From assembly GCA_027577415.1 (NCBI GenBank), contig JANBQS010000006.1, positions 1 to 64,000 on the forward strand: a stretch of DNA of 64,000 nt, given 5' to 3'. The translations under genes were made by a program, and so were the position numbers. Below the pieces are notes generated by a model. The model did no database searches and was not told the DNA's origin. It worked only from the letters and a program-made list of their open reading frames with translations. This stretch comes from Coemansia sp. RSA 922. Its lineage: Eukaryota; Kickxellomycota; Kickxellomycetes; Kickxellales; Kickxellaceae. Positions 1 through 10,442 of this stretch are shown here, piece after piece; within the stretch, counting starts at the first letter, position 1, and every line of letters starts with the position of its first letter.

Positions 1-1325
1 GCGTAGACAAGCTTGCCTTGGACACCTGATACTGAAACTTACAAAATCGCCATTGCTCAAAATATCCCCCCACCCGATCCCTCTTTTTGCGTTTATTGCG
101 TTGCGTCCGCCAATGAAAATGCGAGTGTCCGGATTTCGCCTTGCGGCGGCCACATCCCCCGGCTTGACTCCCGCCAGCTCACCAGTCCATTGACATTTTC
201 TCGCATTCAGCTCTTCTGGTTGGCTGTCGCAACGGGACTTATTTTAAAAACGGGGGAGGAGGGGGGCTGTAGCCCGCAGCCACCCGCTCTCAGAAAGGTG
301 GGCTATGCAATTTATCACCATATCAGCATCAATTGGTAAGATCAACTGGTAAATGGCGCCTGATGCCTTGCATTGGCCACGGGTATCTGTATGCGCTTCT
401 CAGAAAAAAGCATTAAACACCCTATTGTTGGCCTTGTCAAAGTGTTTGTCACTTGCGACAGAAGCTAATTATATCCAAGAACAACCAAGCCTCCAAACAT
501 ATCTGTGGACATTTGTCCTTGTGCTGATTGCGGACTACACCTATTGCGATTGCTTGCAAAATGGGACAATTATTCGCCACATCAGCTTGCTAATTAATTT
601 TTTTTTAGCTCTCGCCTTTTTTTAGTATTCAGGCATCACCTAATCCTCTCCCCACTCTTTATCTTGTCGGGGTCCAAGGCGCTAGGTAATTAAATGAATT
701 GTCCCTCACCTCCCTCTTTTTTTATTTTGTCGCATGATCTTGGCTCACGTTTTTCGCATTCTCGGCAACATACGCATGCACAGCGGTGCGTTAAATGGGG
801 GATCACTCCCCCGTTTTGTGGCTTGGTCATACCCCCTCCCCTCATTCTTGATAGCGGAATGTAGAGGTATCCTTACTGCTCAGACTATTTCCCCAAATAT
901 TTTGTCCCACCCAATCAGTATCGTTCAAAACTTCTACTGCTGTTTTTTCAAGTCCACTTTCGATTGGCATATGCGGCTTTGATCCAAACAAATAAAGTGA
1001 CGCCAAAATTGACGTATTTTCGATTCCTGTGGCGTGGCAAAATAATTGACGCTGTGTGCCGAAAAGGGGTGAGCCGTATGGCTATGCGTTTCCATGTATG
1101 TGTCTATAGAAGTCCGAATACTTTGACTTAAGCAAAGCGTATCCGATTATTACCAACAAGAGGGACTCGCTGACAATAAAGAGGACAATTGATCCGAGAT
1201 ATGGCTACCATTATGTGCATCCAAATATATTATCCATGACAAAACAAAGAAACACAAGCACTCTATTCCTATTCTCACTCTGTTATACTGCGTTGATCAG
1301 CTACGAGATGGCATCAATGGTGATG
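1..1325. other. intergenic, no gene recognised
   Basis: AT-rich sequence with scattered short open frames that have no recognisable domain and the composition of chance frames. No tRNA, repeat array or convincing promoter was seen. Confidence 0.5.
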
Positions 1326-1631
1326 TCACTTTAAATAAGATCGATTGTTGAAAGATATGCACAAGCAAACACCACCACATGTTGTATCTGCTAGCGTGAG
1401 TTGCAATATAGCAAGATACTTGATTGACCTGCGTTGCCCATGTGATACTTTACCGCATTGTTTATAAGCAGTAGTACTAGCGCAAAGAACCAAGCCACAC
1501 TTGGTGTGGTTACCAATAGTAAACATTTGACCACAAAAACTATCGACATGCGTATTCGAGTAAATAAAAATACCATTCGACATAACATTAATCAACAACC
1601 TTAAAATGATAATAGCATGTTTAATACTCAT
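1326..1631 (-). CDS. candidate small cysteine-rich protein, possibly secreted
   Basis: The frame of 101 codons starts at an ATG at 1631 and has a hydrophobic N-terminus (residues about 5-25) that could be a signal peptide. It is rich in cysteine, with C-G-Q-M, K-C-G-L-V-L-C and C-G-G-V-C-L-C clusters. A GT-AG pair at 1453/1391 would remove 63 nt without changing the frame and would bring the cysteines closer together (K-Q-C-A-D-T-T-C), giving an 80-residue product. The gene lies upstream of the secreted protein gene at 1721 on the same strand. I do not recognise the family. Both the reality of the gene and the intron are inference. Confidence 0.35.
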   Translation of the reverse strand: MSIKHAIIILRLLINVMSNGIFIYSNTHVDSFCGQMFTIGNHTKCGLVLCASTTAYKQCGKVSHGQRRSIKYLAILQLTLADTTCGGVCLCISFNNRSYLK

Positions 1632-1720
1632 GATATCATGAAGAATTATAAAAGATGAACCAAAAATAAAAAAGTAGTTGCTAATAATGACAACTATGCG
1701 TCAAGATCATTTGTTGCAGT

Positions 1721-2278
1721 CTACATAGTAGTGATCATGAGCTGAGCAGTAGAACCACCCAGCTTGGTAGGGAACGTAACAGGACCGCCATAAGAGTCGA
1801 GCATCAGGCCGACATTGCCACCAACAGCAGCCTTACAAGCATCAGTAACGTCAATGGTAGGCGGCATAAGGTTGTCAGTCGAGCTAAACTGCGCAATCGA
1901 CGGGCCAGCCGGAGGAGCGGTTCTTGGCGTGACAGTGCTAGCGTCGTAGTCCCCAGTCAATGGCGAGATTGATAGCGAGTAGAAGCTACCGGCTCCAGAC
2001 GATGAGACTGGCTGCGGGAGCATCAGCGTGCAGCTCTGGATAGTCGACATGTCAGAGACATCGCTAGGCAGAGTGTAGCTCATCAGAATACGGCGGAAGT
2101 CGCGGTTACCCAAGAACGCGGTGTACGTGGGCTGGTTGCTCAAGTTGGTGTCACTGCAGGGAGTCGTACCGCACATCATGTTGGTGTAGACGAGACCGGC
2201 GTCCTTGGAAATTGGCACCATGTAGTTCGTGGCAGCAGCAGCCGCGGCAAAAGTAGTGATGGCAAAGGAGAGCTTCAT
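1721..2278 (-). CDS. secreted DNRLRE / CBM96-like protein
   Basis: The protein has 185 residues. Residues 1-16 form a typical signal peptide (basic start, then an alanine-rich hydrophobic stretch). The remainder reads as one beta-sandwich of the DNRLRE type: an R-x-I-L-M-S-Y-T-L segment near residue 62, a T-I-Q-S-C-T-L-M-L strand, an I-D-V-T-D-A-C segment near residue 142 and a final P-T-K-L-G-G strand. These correspond to the 'rsyl-FDls', 'DVT' and closing segments of the family, which includes carbohydrate-binding CBM96 modules. No catalytic domain is present, so it may be a wall- or glycan-binding secreted protein. A TATA box lies 95 bp upstream. Family assignment is by pattern only. Confidence 0.6.
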   Translation of the reverse strand: MKLSFAITTFAAAAAATNYMVPISKDAGLVYTNMMCGTTPCSDTNLSNQPTYTAFLGNRDFRRILMSYTLPSDVSDMSTIQSCTLMLPQPVSSSGAGSFYSLSISPLTGDYDASTVTPRTAPPAGPSIAQFSSTDNLMPPTIDVTDACKAAVGGNVGLMLDSYGGPVTFPTKLGGSTAQLMITTM

Positions 2279-2372
2279 AGTTAATATGTAATAAATAAAA
2301 TGGTATCAAGATTAAGAGTGAATATGAGTGTGTGAGGTATAAAAATGTAGCTTTACAGGGCGCATGTAGTTG

Positions 2373-2380
2373 CTTTTATA
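2373..2380 (-). promoter_or_regulatory. TATA box of the secreted DNRLRE-like gene
   Basis: TATAAAAG reads on the minus strand 95 bp before the ATG at 2278. The spacing matches other TATA boxes in this window, at 7323, 25454, 30775 and 56703. Confidence 0.6.
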
Positions 2381-3245
2381 CAAACTTTTGTCCTGCTCCT
2401 CTTTTACATATCATGGCTGACATGTCCTAGTCATATCAAGCCAGGAGCTTTTCCACCGAGAGAAACAGGTAGTCACACCATACACGGGACATCATTTTTG
2501 TCACTTCTCGCCCTACTCCAGTTGCAAATGAGAAAAGAGGGGGAGCGGCTGGATTGTTAAGCAGGGGATACACGCCCAGACACATTTTTTTCTCACCACT
2601 AGAAGCCACTCCGCTGCTGGTGAGAGAGGTGGCCCCTTTGTCCTTCGCCCTATTTTGAGGAGCCCCTTGCAGAAGCTAGAGTTTCCCATGCAATTGTCTG
2701 CGCAAGAACAAAACAGTTGCCCCTTGAGCTCCATGAGAGAACTTACAATGCATAAAAACCAGGCAAAATGTTTTTTTGCTCTGTTGCAGTGATGCTCTTC
2801 CGACGCCATTGCAAGTCTCCGAATTTAGTTCCGAGGAGAGGAGTTGGTGGCACCCGTTTTATTTTCAGGGTAAGGCTTGCAAAATTGGTTCACACGTTCC
2901 CAAAAGCACATGCCTCCGTCTATTGGCCTCATTTCTAGGCCACAGCTTCTTCCTTCAAATGCAGGGCATGCTCATTATGCATGGCTAGCACTCTATTGTT
3001 GCCTGGATACGACAATGAAGGAGCCAAATGACAACGGAGCTGCCTCTCACTTTGTAGAGTACATGTCTACTGCTCCCTAATCCACCTTTCTGTTGATCAG
3101 CTGAGTTGATCTTGCTCATCATGATCTCAACTTTGGATTGTACTGCGCGTTCCTTTAACAAATTAGAGCGGGTTTGCTTTCTTTACTATTTGTTTACCTT
3201 TTATTTTCAAAGCAAATTCATTTAGTATTGACTTGAAACCAAGTA
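2381..3245. other. intergenic, no gene recognised
   Basis: This stretch separates the divergently transcribed secreted protein gene and ORC5. It contains only short open frames without recognisable motifs. Confidence 0.5.
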
Positions 3246-4745
3246 ATGAGTACTATAGGCGAACGCCTATTGACGAAATTCCCTGGACGCAATGACCAAA
3301 TTGAACAGCTCTTGTCCTTGTTAGGCGAGGTAAGATAAACACAGACAACAGCCTGGACTCTCTTTGTTGCCCAGCAACCGAAAATATGCCGAGCACGCTG
3401 CTAAACCTTATACACTATGAGATTTATAACGTAGTCAGAAGACCCAGCTCCGCCGTGCGTGTTTGTGTACGGGCCGAGCGCGACAGGAAAGACTGCGGTT
3501 ATTCGTGACCTATTCAACGAGTACGACACTAGCGGGGGTCATTACGCTTATATTAACAGCGTCGAGTGCTTTACGCCACGACTATTGTTTGAGCGAACGC
3601 TCAACGCTTGGGCCGGCCATGTTCCGAGTGCAGACAACCGGTTTTCAAACTACGCCAGGTGCGACAACTTGGTAGACTTTGTCAACAGCGTACGCGACTT
3701 GCTAGTGACAAGTGGAAAGCAACACGAGGCTCACTATATGGTAATCGATCAGGCAGAGCGGCTGCGAGACCGTGGACCAATGCTTCTGACCTCGTTGTTG
3801 CGCCTGTCAGAGCTAACCGGAGGAGCCAACATATCTGTAATTCTAATCTCCAATGTGGTGTGGGACAAGTTCCGGCCGCGACACGGTGGAGCAGCAGATC
3901 CGCTGTCGATTTTCTTCCCGTACTACACTAAGCAGCAGATTCTTCTAGTCTTGGCCAAGGACTGCCCACTGGATGAGCCTCAGGGTTTCTTTTTAACGTT
4001 TGTCGACGCCGTTTACGAAGTATTCCACCGCAACTGCGTGGACTTGAACGAGCTTCGGCACTTGGTGGCTATGCTCTACCCAAAGTTTGTGCAGCCTGTA
4101 TTTGAGAAACAGGCTACACGCAATGAGTTTGCCAGGCTGTTCAAGCTCTGCCAGCCGTATTTTGCTGCTGCCTCTGAGCGTTTGTATTTGCGCGAAATCT
4201 CGACGTCTGAGTGGCAAAAGTACTCGGCGGTAGCCTCGGCGAAGAACAACCCAGAGGACGTTGCTACGTCTATTTACCACATGGCTGAGAACAGCGATGG
4301 CATGGACTTGCCGCACTACACAAAGTTCCTGCTTATATCGGCCTACTTGGCTTCGTACAACCCGTCAAGGCTTGATGTGCAGTACTTTGCGCGCGGGAAA
4401 GACCCGACGCAAAAGCGCAAGCGGAAGGGCGGAGGGGCTTCGGCGGCAGCAGCTGAGGATGCCCTGGGTGGAAGAGACAGGCAGCAGTTGTTGGGGCCCA
4501 GGAGCTTTGCTATCGAGCGTATGCTGGCCATATTTTATAGCGTCATTGCCGAGCCTGTCGATAGCGCCGTTGATGTGCAGACTCAGATAGCCTCGCTTAT
4601 CACGCTGCGGCTGTTGACAAAGACATCGGCTGGCGACCGCCTAGACGGGATCAAGTGCAAGTGTAATGTCAGCCTGGAGGCTATCCGGGCGATTTCGCGG
4701 AGCGTGCGGTTTGAAATCGATCGGTTCCTGTACAACTTTACTTGA
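3246..4745 (+). CDS. ORC5: origin recognition complex subunit 5
   Basis: This is an AAA+ subunit of the nuclear origin recognition complex that marks replication origins. Exon 1 is 3246-3329 (28 codons, M-S-T-I-G-E-R-L-L with the typical F-P-G-R-x-x-Q-I-x-x-L-L start). A 105-bp GT-AG intron (3330-3434) follows, and exon 2 is 3435-4745. The acceptor GTAG before 3435 keeps the frame and gives S-E-D-P-A-P-P-C-V-F-V-Y-G. The joined protein has 464 residues, close to the family size. A Walker A motif, G-P-S-A-T-G-K-T, is at residues 41-48. The Walker B-like strand ends V-I-D-Q-A-E, with Q where D-E is usual. A low-complexity basic/alanine-rich stretch lies near residue 350. The gene is convergent with RPB5, 97 bp away. 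Confidence 0.93.
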
Positions 4746-4842
4746 GGATCGTGTTGCTCCTTTTTACTGTTTATCGCGAAGTAACGTTTTTTTTGGAATA
4801 TATTTATATGAAGAAAATCTTCTGAAAATCGAGGGCTTTGCC

Positions 4843-5469
4843 TTACATGCACATACGGTATGTGACGTAGCGGCCGGCAGTTTCAGAGGGTCTGATGATC
4901 TGGACTACTTGACCACGACCCATTCCATAGTATCTAGCAACGGGATCGTCCTGCTGAATCCTGGGGAGCTGGGTCTCCTTCAACCGATACCTCTTCAGGA
5001 TCTCCTTCTTCTGCTCGTCATTAAGCACCTTATGCTGAGGAACTAGCTCGTGCTCGGTGATGTTTACCAAAAGATCGGCCTCGTTAAACTTTTCCATACG
5101 GTATTTCCCCGAAACCTGAGACATAACACCGCCAGCTTTCGGAGTAAGAGTATGACGATAGACAACGATAGCACTAGTGACCGACTCCTTGGTCATTTTG
5201 GCAATATACTCCTTGATGGGTGCAATACCGACTGACTTGTGGTCTGGGAAGAATACAAACATTTGGCTGGTCGGATCATCCTTCTTTTGCACAACAAAGG
5301 TCAGGCGTGCGCGGTCAACTTTGCCGTTTGGCGCGTATTCGGCTTTGAATTTGTCTAATGGGCGGTCCAGATCCGCGCTGGCAACGAGGTAATTCCTATC
5401 GTGGCACAATTGGTGGACCGTGCGGTAAACACGCCAAAGACGGGTAATCTCGCGAGCGTCGGCATCCAT
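4843..5469 (-). CDS. RPB5: RNA polymerases I, II and III shared subunit RPABC1
   Basis: The 208-residue product matches the usual length of this shared polymerase subunit (about 210-215). The N-terminal jaw domain contains L-C-H-D-R-N-Y-L-V, and D-D-P-T-S-Q-M-F-V-F-F-P lies near residue 67. The C-terminal assembly domain carries I-T-E-H-E-L-V-P, L-P-R-I-Q-x-x-D-P-V-A-R-Y-Y-G and I-I-R-P-S-E-T-A-G-R-Y, the most conserved block of the family. It begins at an ATG at 5469 and has no intron. Its 3' end faces ORC5. RPB4, a pol II-only subunit, lies about 31 kb away in the same window. Confidence 0.96.
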   Translation of the reverse strand: MDADAREITRLWRVYRTVHQLCHDRNYLVASADLDRPLDKFKAEYAPNGKVDRARLTFVVQKKDDPTSQMFVFFPDHKSVGIAPIKEYIAKMTKESVTSAIVVYRHTLTPKAGGVMSQVSGKYRMEKFNEADLLVNITEHELVPQHKVLNDEQKKEILKRYRLKETQLPRIQQDDPVARYYGMGRGQVVQIIRPSETAGRYVTYRMCM

Positions 5470-5504
5470 TTTTGAAGTGATTGAGAGTTTGGTAAAAATA
5501 AAAA

Positions 5505-5756
5505 TTAAAAATTAAACAGTAAAGAATCAAAAAAAGCAACACAGACAAAAAGCCTCACTTTGCTGTCTTCAACACGAAAAATGGGTGATTTAATCTGCGT
5601 GATCTGATACTTGGCCTGATCATAACCAGTAGTTCCACTCGGTATGCATTGTCGATGGCCCAGAGCCACTTGTCGCGACAATACCGCTCTGGCATATACG
5701 TTAAAATCTTCAAGCTCTTTGATAACCTTTTCGATTAAAGGGTGCTCTAGCCGCAC
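5505..5756 (-). CDS. unidentified open stretch, probable isolated exon or gene fragment
   Basis: An open frame from about 5756 to 5559 encodes a protein-like sequence (H-P-L-I-E-K-V-I-K-E-L, then R-Q-V-A-L-G-H and S-G-T-T-G-Y-D). It has no ATG start; the frame opens at a GTG shortly after an in-frame TAA. After S-K at 5559 there is a good donor (AAA|GTGAGG), and the remaining codons to the stop are low-complexity. Another protein-like frame on the same strand near 5825-5885 (P-L-L-L-P-T-E-T-F-E-Q-L) might be a preceding exon, but no canonical joining was found. RPB5 begins only 35 bp beyond the end, leaving no room for a further exon. This may be a fragment or relic. I do not recognise it. 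Confidence 0.35.
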   Translation of the reverse strand: MRLEHPLIEKVIKELEDFNVYARAVLSRQVALGHRQCIPSGTTGYDQAKYQITQIKSPIFRVEDSKVRLFVCVAFFDSLLFNF

Positions 5757-5889
5757 GCAGAATTATAATACTGTTGAAACGCTGGGATGACAGCGATTGA
5801 AGTTGTAGTATTTGTATTTACAGGCAAGCCGGCCAAGTTGTTCAAATGTCTCCGTAGGCAGCAACAGTGGCGTTGCTATTTGTGTTGGT

Positions 5890-7322
5890 TATTTTGAGTA
5901 GTCGTTTCAGTTAGAACTTCTGGGTAGTTGAAGCGACAACTATCTCAACACCATTGTACAAGCAGAGACGTAAACAAACGTTTTTTCTCTCTGTCCTCGT
6001 GGTGTGTTCCGCTAGCAGACACATTTCAAACTCTTATCTTGAGTCTTTCTATCAGCATAGAGACCCACACACTGTCAAATGTTGTGACAAGTAGTGTGTA
6101 AAAATAAAGTACAAAAAATTGATGTACTACAAATAGGGAGAGATAACAAAGAGTGTGTCTCTAGTCTCGAATATTAGGAAAAACTTTGGAGTGGGCGGAA
6201 AGCATTTTTGGACACAAAGTTGGCTCCATGGCCCACTACTACTACCGGCGAGTTTTTTGAAGAGGCGAGTTTGAAAAAGGCACAGTCACTACCCAAAATT
6301 TTATTGGGCAACTTTCCCACGGCAGCTATTACATGCTGTGAACTGGTAAAAGTGTGCTCCATGATGTTCTAAACGAAAATACGTTGGCCCGTAAAAGGGG
6401 TAAAAAGAGGGCCAATCTATTTTTAGATGTCCATGCGACACATACACGGCTCTTTGGCCTTGGTTGACCCGCTCACCATGCTGCTGTTGCCGAGGCAAAA
6501 GAGGGCGGGTCAGCAATGAGGCGCTTTACCTCCCCCCCATTTTATTCCCGGTCAGCCGAAGTGCATTTGAGAGGTCGTCGCCACCTGTACTTCATGTATT
6601 AGTTTTTGCAAGTGCAATAACTGACACCCCCCCCCCCCAAATATTTCTTCTGTGTGGGGTTTAGAAATCGGTGGAAACCGGAATTCGCCCTGTAAATTGT
6701 AAAAGGCATGAATGATTTTATACACTAATATTTAAACACCGAGCGAAGGTAAAAAAAACCAAGCACCGCCTTTAGCATACCCCAAATATTTGCTCTCATT
6801 CGCTCTCTTGGCCATGTATTTCTCCAAAGAGGGCGGACAGTGAGTGTGTAGTGGACTTGGAGTTCTGCGAGTAAGGTATTCACAAAACACAAACGAGGGT
6901 GCCATTCCATCTGCTTGTTAGTCATTGAACTTTGGATAGTGGAGGGACTGCCTCCATTGTCGGCCCTGCTTGCCACTAATAAACTCCACTATAAGGTGAT
7001 GTGCATACAACCCTTGTCACCGAAGCGATGTGCCTCTATCTCGTTGTATAGGTAGAGTAAAAATTCCCAATAAATTTCTTGCCAGACAAAACTGTGTCAG
7101 CTCCATATGTCTATAATTGGGTTGTTCGGCCCGGCTCTTGTAATATCTAACACCAAAAGAAGTCGTTCCTCAGATGGCGCAGCCTCTGGCATTCCGGCTT
7201 CCCCCCAAAAAAACCAGGGGTCGCTAAGAAAAGCGTGCATTGCCGGGATTCTGAGCTACGGGATGCTCCGGAATACCAAGCCTCTTTAGCCCAACAAATA
7301 CGTTGCGGCTGTGTAGAATTTG
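5890..7322. other. intergenic, no gene recognised
   Basis: About 1.4 kb without a supported gene. It contains a run of 11 cytosines near 6630 and several purine/pyrimidine-biased tracts. Open frames here are short and featureless. Confidence 0.5.
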
Positions 7323-7330
7323 TATATAAA
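7323..7330 (+). promoter_or_regulatory. TATA box of the small membrane protein gene
   Basis: TATATAAA lies 97 bp before the ATG at 7420, followed by a pyrimidine-rich leader. Confidence 0.55.
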
Positions 7331-7419
7331 CTGCATTAGCACGCCTACTTTTCGCTTTTCTTTTCACCTCACATTATGTTTTATTAACATACCAATTTAG
7401 CACATTTTCTTCACAAACC

Positions 7420-7764
7420 ATGTTGTTCTTTCTCTTTATTCTCTTCTGCACTTTCTTGACGTCCACGCTGGGGCAGGGAGTGAATCAGTTGCCCGAGGTG
7501 CCAGTCCGCGCCATCTTGGACACACAGCACATTGTTAACTTTTGTATAGTTTTTGGCACAGGTCTGATGATTGGCGCCTTTGCTGGATTTCTCATGGCTC
7601 AGTATGGACGCGCTCAGTCACCGGCCGACAAGATACCCGACAGTGAGTGGATTGCACCATACCAAAGCATGCCCACCAAAATGAACAGTAAGTTGTCTGT
7701 CAAAATGTTACTCTGATAATAGTGTCCTGCCTGCTATTCAGGTCAGCAGCACCATCAACAATAG
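7420..7764 (+). CDS. small membrane protein of unknown function, two exons
   Basis: Exon 1 is 7420-7687, the GT-AG intron is 7688-7741 (54 bp, donor GTAAGT, acceptor TTCAG), and exon 2 is 7742-7764. The product has 96 residues. A hydrophobic N-terminus (residues 1-18, ending S-T-L-G-Q) could be a signal peptide or anchor. A clear transmembrane helix spans about residues 39-60 and contains G-x-G-x-x-I-G-A-F-A-G, suggesting helix packing. The tail is polar and the spliced C-terminus ends in a Q-Q-H-H-Q-Q cluster. Without splicing the frame would end in a different short tail, so the intron decides the C-terminus. I do not recognise the family. The TATA box and intron support a real gene. Confidence 0.6.
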
Positions 7765-8365
7765 TCGTGGGCTCAAAGTACAAGACATCGTCAATTTAGA
7801 TGATAATTTTAAAATTCTGTACAATCTCTACGATATAGGTAAGCCGCCAGAGATGCAGCTTCCCCAGCAGTGCTCAAAAATAATACATAGCAGACATAGC
7901 TAGGTCATACAGAGCCAAATCATAATGTCGATATAGAGACCTACCTTGCCAAAAAAGACAAAAATCAACAAAAAATGAAAAACATAAAAAAAATGCTCTG
8001 ACTTCTTACTTGACACCTATGGTGGGCAAGGATATATATACTGGAACGATTACAATGATCATCACACCAAGCATTAACAGTTGATATCACCAGGTGATGC
8101 CGGAAACAGAAGACTATTGATTTGATCTCCCAAGTGTGCATATGTCATTCTTCTTTAGCAAGCGAATGGAAAAATAGAGAAATTAAGGCCCTGGTGCCTT
8201 GGTGCCAGTAGTTGGTGCAACCGTGTGCAGAGCTGCCAGCACGTATGCTTGAGCTGGCCACCTCCAGCTAACGAAATTAAATGAGCAGCTTCAAAGTACC
8301 CACTACTCTAGTGGTGTAAAGAACAACTATAGGTAATTTTCGTTTAATACTTGCTTAAACAAAAT
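7765..8365. other. intergenic, no gene recognised
   Basis: AT-rich 3' flanks of two genes whose 3' ends face each other. Nothing further was seen. Confidence 0.5.
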
Positions 8366-10036
8366 TTAAAGCTTGTGAAACAGCAAACGACGTAGTCGAG
8401 GTGCATATTGCCTAAACATATCCGAGGCGATTGCCTCTTCTACCATCTCCATGAATTGAGTGTGCGAGCTACGCGAGGTGGCAGCATAGTCAAAGTTGGG
8501 ACACGCCAATGCCAGCAACAACACGCATAACACGAGGTCCTTGTCAATCTTGTTTACGGTGTCTCTGAGGCTACAAAACCTGAATCGCTTACCCATCGAG
8601 GCATAGGTCAAGAGCATAAAAGATGGAAGATCATCTCGAGAGATACCAGCAGGAATCGCACCAATTCGCAAAGACATTGTATGGAGGTCTGACAAAAGCG
8701 GAAGCGATTTGATAATGGCAATGACTTCCCAGAGCTCCAGCCATATATGCAGTATAGTCAGAACTTGGATACAAGTGTGGTTACCAAGAGCTGATATGAC
8801 AGGCGCAATCTTATTGCCAGGTGGAGCGCTACCAATCTCTCGCACTGCAGCCCGTGGACCGATACCTAGTTCGAATTTTATGGTCTCGGCGATGGTGGCA
8901 AAAGGCTGAGATCTGAACACGTCCTTATACTGGACGCTGACGCGCTGCAGCTTCGGGTGACTACCAGGCACAAATACCTTGTGTCTACAAAGTGCCCTAA
9001 ATGTTGAATCGTCTACCTTAATATCCAAGGACTCTAGTGTCCCAGCATTGCCCCTGAAAAACATGTCGTCCTCAAGTGAATGGCTTAGCCACAGGCGAAG
9101 ACTCCGGAGAGATGGAAACGGAACAGCGCCCTTAAACTCTAGTTGTCGCGATGCAACTGGGACAAACAGATCCCTCAGCTTAAGCGAGAGCAGGCGTGGG
9201 TAGGTTGTGTGGTTGCCGTCCGCATCCCTGATCAGGCCAGAAATATCGATGTCAATATCAGTGTCGATACTAAGCGACTGCAACGTCGGCGCATTGAGTC
9301 GTGCAAGTTGGATAAGCAGATCGAGCTTGCTTCTACGAGTGAGCCGAATGTGAGATAGGTTACGAATGCTCTCTAGCTGCAATACCACTGGCGCACTTCC
9401 TTCGAAATCGGAATTATAGTCAATGCTGCTGACGAGCTGGAAGAGTCCCGAGATCATACTGCTGAAGTGACGACCCGCAATAATGAACGGCTGGCCAAAG
9501 TAGCTAACTAGCACCGTGATATTAGTGACTACAGGCGCCATGCTCTGGATTCGCTGAACAAAGGCATAGATGTTAGCCAAAGTTATAGCTGGACTAATCG
9601 TGTCTTCATAGCCTGGGGCAAAGGCGAAGGTAAAAGCGCGGGCCCGTTGAAAGACACATCCATCATAGGGTTCTTGTGACAACAACTTCAGCGCCTCGCC
9701 CGAGTAAACAGTTTGTTCGTTTATTTTGATGATTATCTCCTTCGACAGATGGTGCGTAGGATATCCAAAGCCAAGGCTGTCCTTTTGAAGGCATGTCATG
9801 TCATTGGCGTCGCTTGAAGAGCTAGAGAATACCAGACTGGTAAAGTGAAAATAAAGCGAATAAGCGATTGCTCGAAAGTTGCTGCACACCCACAGCAATG
9901 GTCTGAGCAGAGTACGGTACTCTTTTGAGTGTACGAAGACTCCAGAATACGCAACACGACTGCTCGCCACAGCGTGGTTGACGATAATCCGCGTGATATG
10001 AAGTGGGAGGATTTGAAGTGACGATAGAGTGTGCAT
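8366..10036 (-). CDS. F-box/LRR-like protein, subfamily 1
   Basis: The ATG at 10036 is preferred over upstream in-frame codons because it gives M-H-T-L-S-S-L-Q-I-L-P, matching the starts of the other members in the window. The product has 556 residues. The N-terminal ~60 residues fit an F-box-like pattern: L-P-x-H-x-x-x-x-I-V-N-H, then L-L-R-P-L-L-W-V-C-S-N-F-R-A-I-A. The rest is a leucine-rich repeat-like solenoid. The family signature appears as D-D-M-F-F-R-G-N-A-G-T-L-E near residue 330, and the C-terminus has A-C-P-N-F-D-Y-A-A and R-L-R-R-L-L-F. F-box proteins usually bind SKP1 and present substrates to ubiquitin ligases; that role is inferred here. The gene is divergent from the 10443 gene, 406 bp between starts. 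Confidence 0.7.
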   Translation of the reverse strand: MHTLSSLQILPLHITRIIVNHAVASSRVAYSGVFVHSKEYRTLLRPLLWVCSNFRAIAYSLYFHFTSLVFSSSSSDANDMTCLQKDSLGFGYPTHHLSKEIIIKINEQTVYSGEALKLLSQEPYDGCVFQRARAFTFAFAPGYEDTISPAITLANIYAFVQRIQSMAPVVTNITVLVSYFGQPFIIAGRHFSSMISGLFQLVSSIDYNSDFEGSAPVVLQLESIRNLSHIRLTRRSKLDLLIQLARLNAPTLQSLSIDTDIDIDISGLIRDADGNHTTYPRLLSLKLRDLFVPVASRQLEFKGAVPFPSLRSLRLWLSHSLEDDMFFRGNAGTLESLDIKVDDSTFRALCRHKVFVPGSHPKLQRVSVQYKDVFRSQPFATIAETIKFELGIGPRAAVREIGSAPPGNKIAPVISALGNHTCIQVLTILHIWLELWEVIAIIKSLPLLSDLHTMSLRIGAIPAGISRDDLPSFMLLTYASMGKRFRFCSLRDTVNKIDKDLVLCVLLLALACPNFDYAATSRSSHTQFMEMVEEAIASDMFRQYAPRLRRLLFHKL

Positions 10037-10442
10037 TGAATTTGAATTGCAAATAGACATGCGAATGATAAAAATATAGAGAAAAGATAAAATTGTTGAT
10101 ACCCGCCATATCTCAGGTACAAAAGCTGTCTCCCACACAGATGTAATCCAAAAGTCGCCAGAGATCAGATCAGCCCCTAAAAAGGCTGGGAAGGTGACGT
10201 CATAACATATTTTTTACGTACTTTTCGCTTGACCATTTATCAAATTAAACAAAGTGGATTGGGCAACTTTTTCTCTCAATTTGTCGATCCAACCGCAGCA
10301 ACTAGAAAGAAACCACGTCCATAATTGTGATTTACAAAGAAGATATCTGATACTCAGTGCTACGGTCATTGCCATTTGTTTGCACTTGTTTCTTTATACA
10401 CCTTTTTGTTCTTTCTTTATTACTTGACTCTCCGTATTTTTG

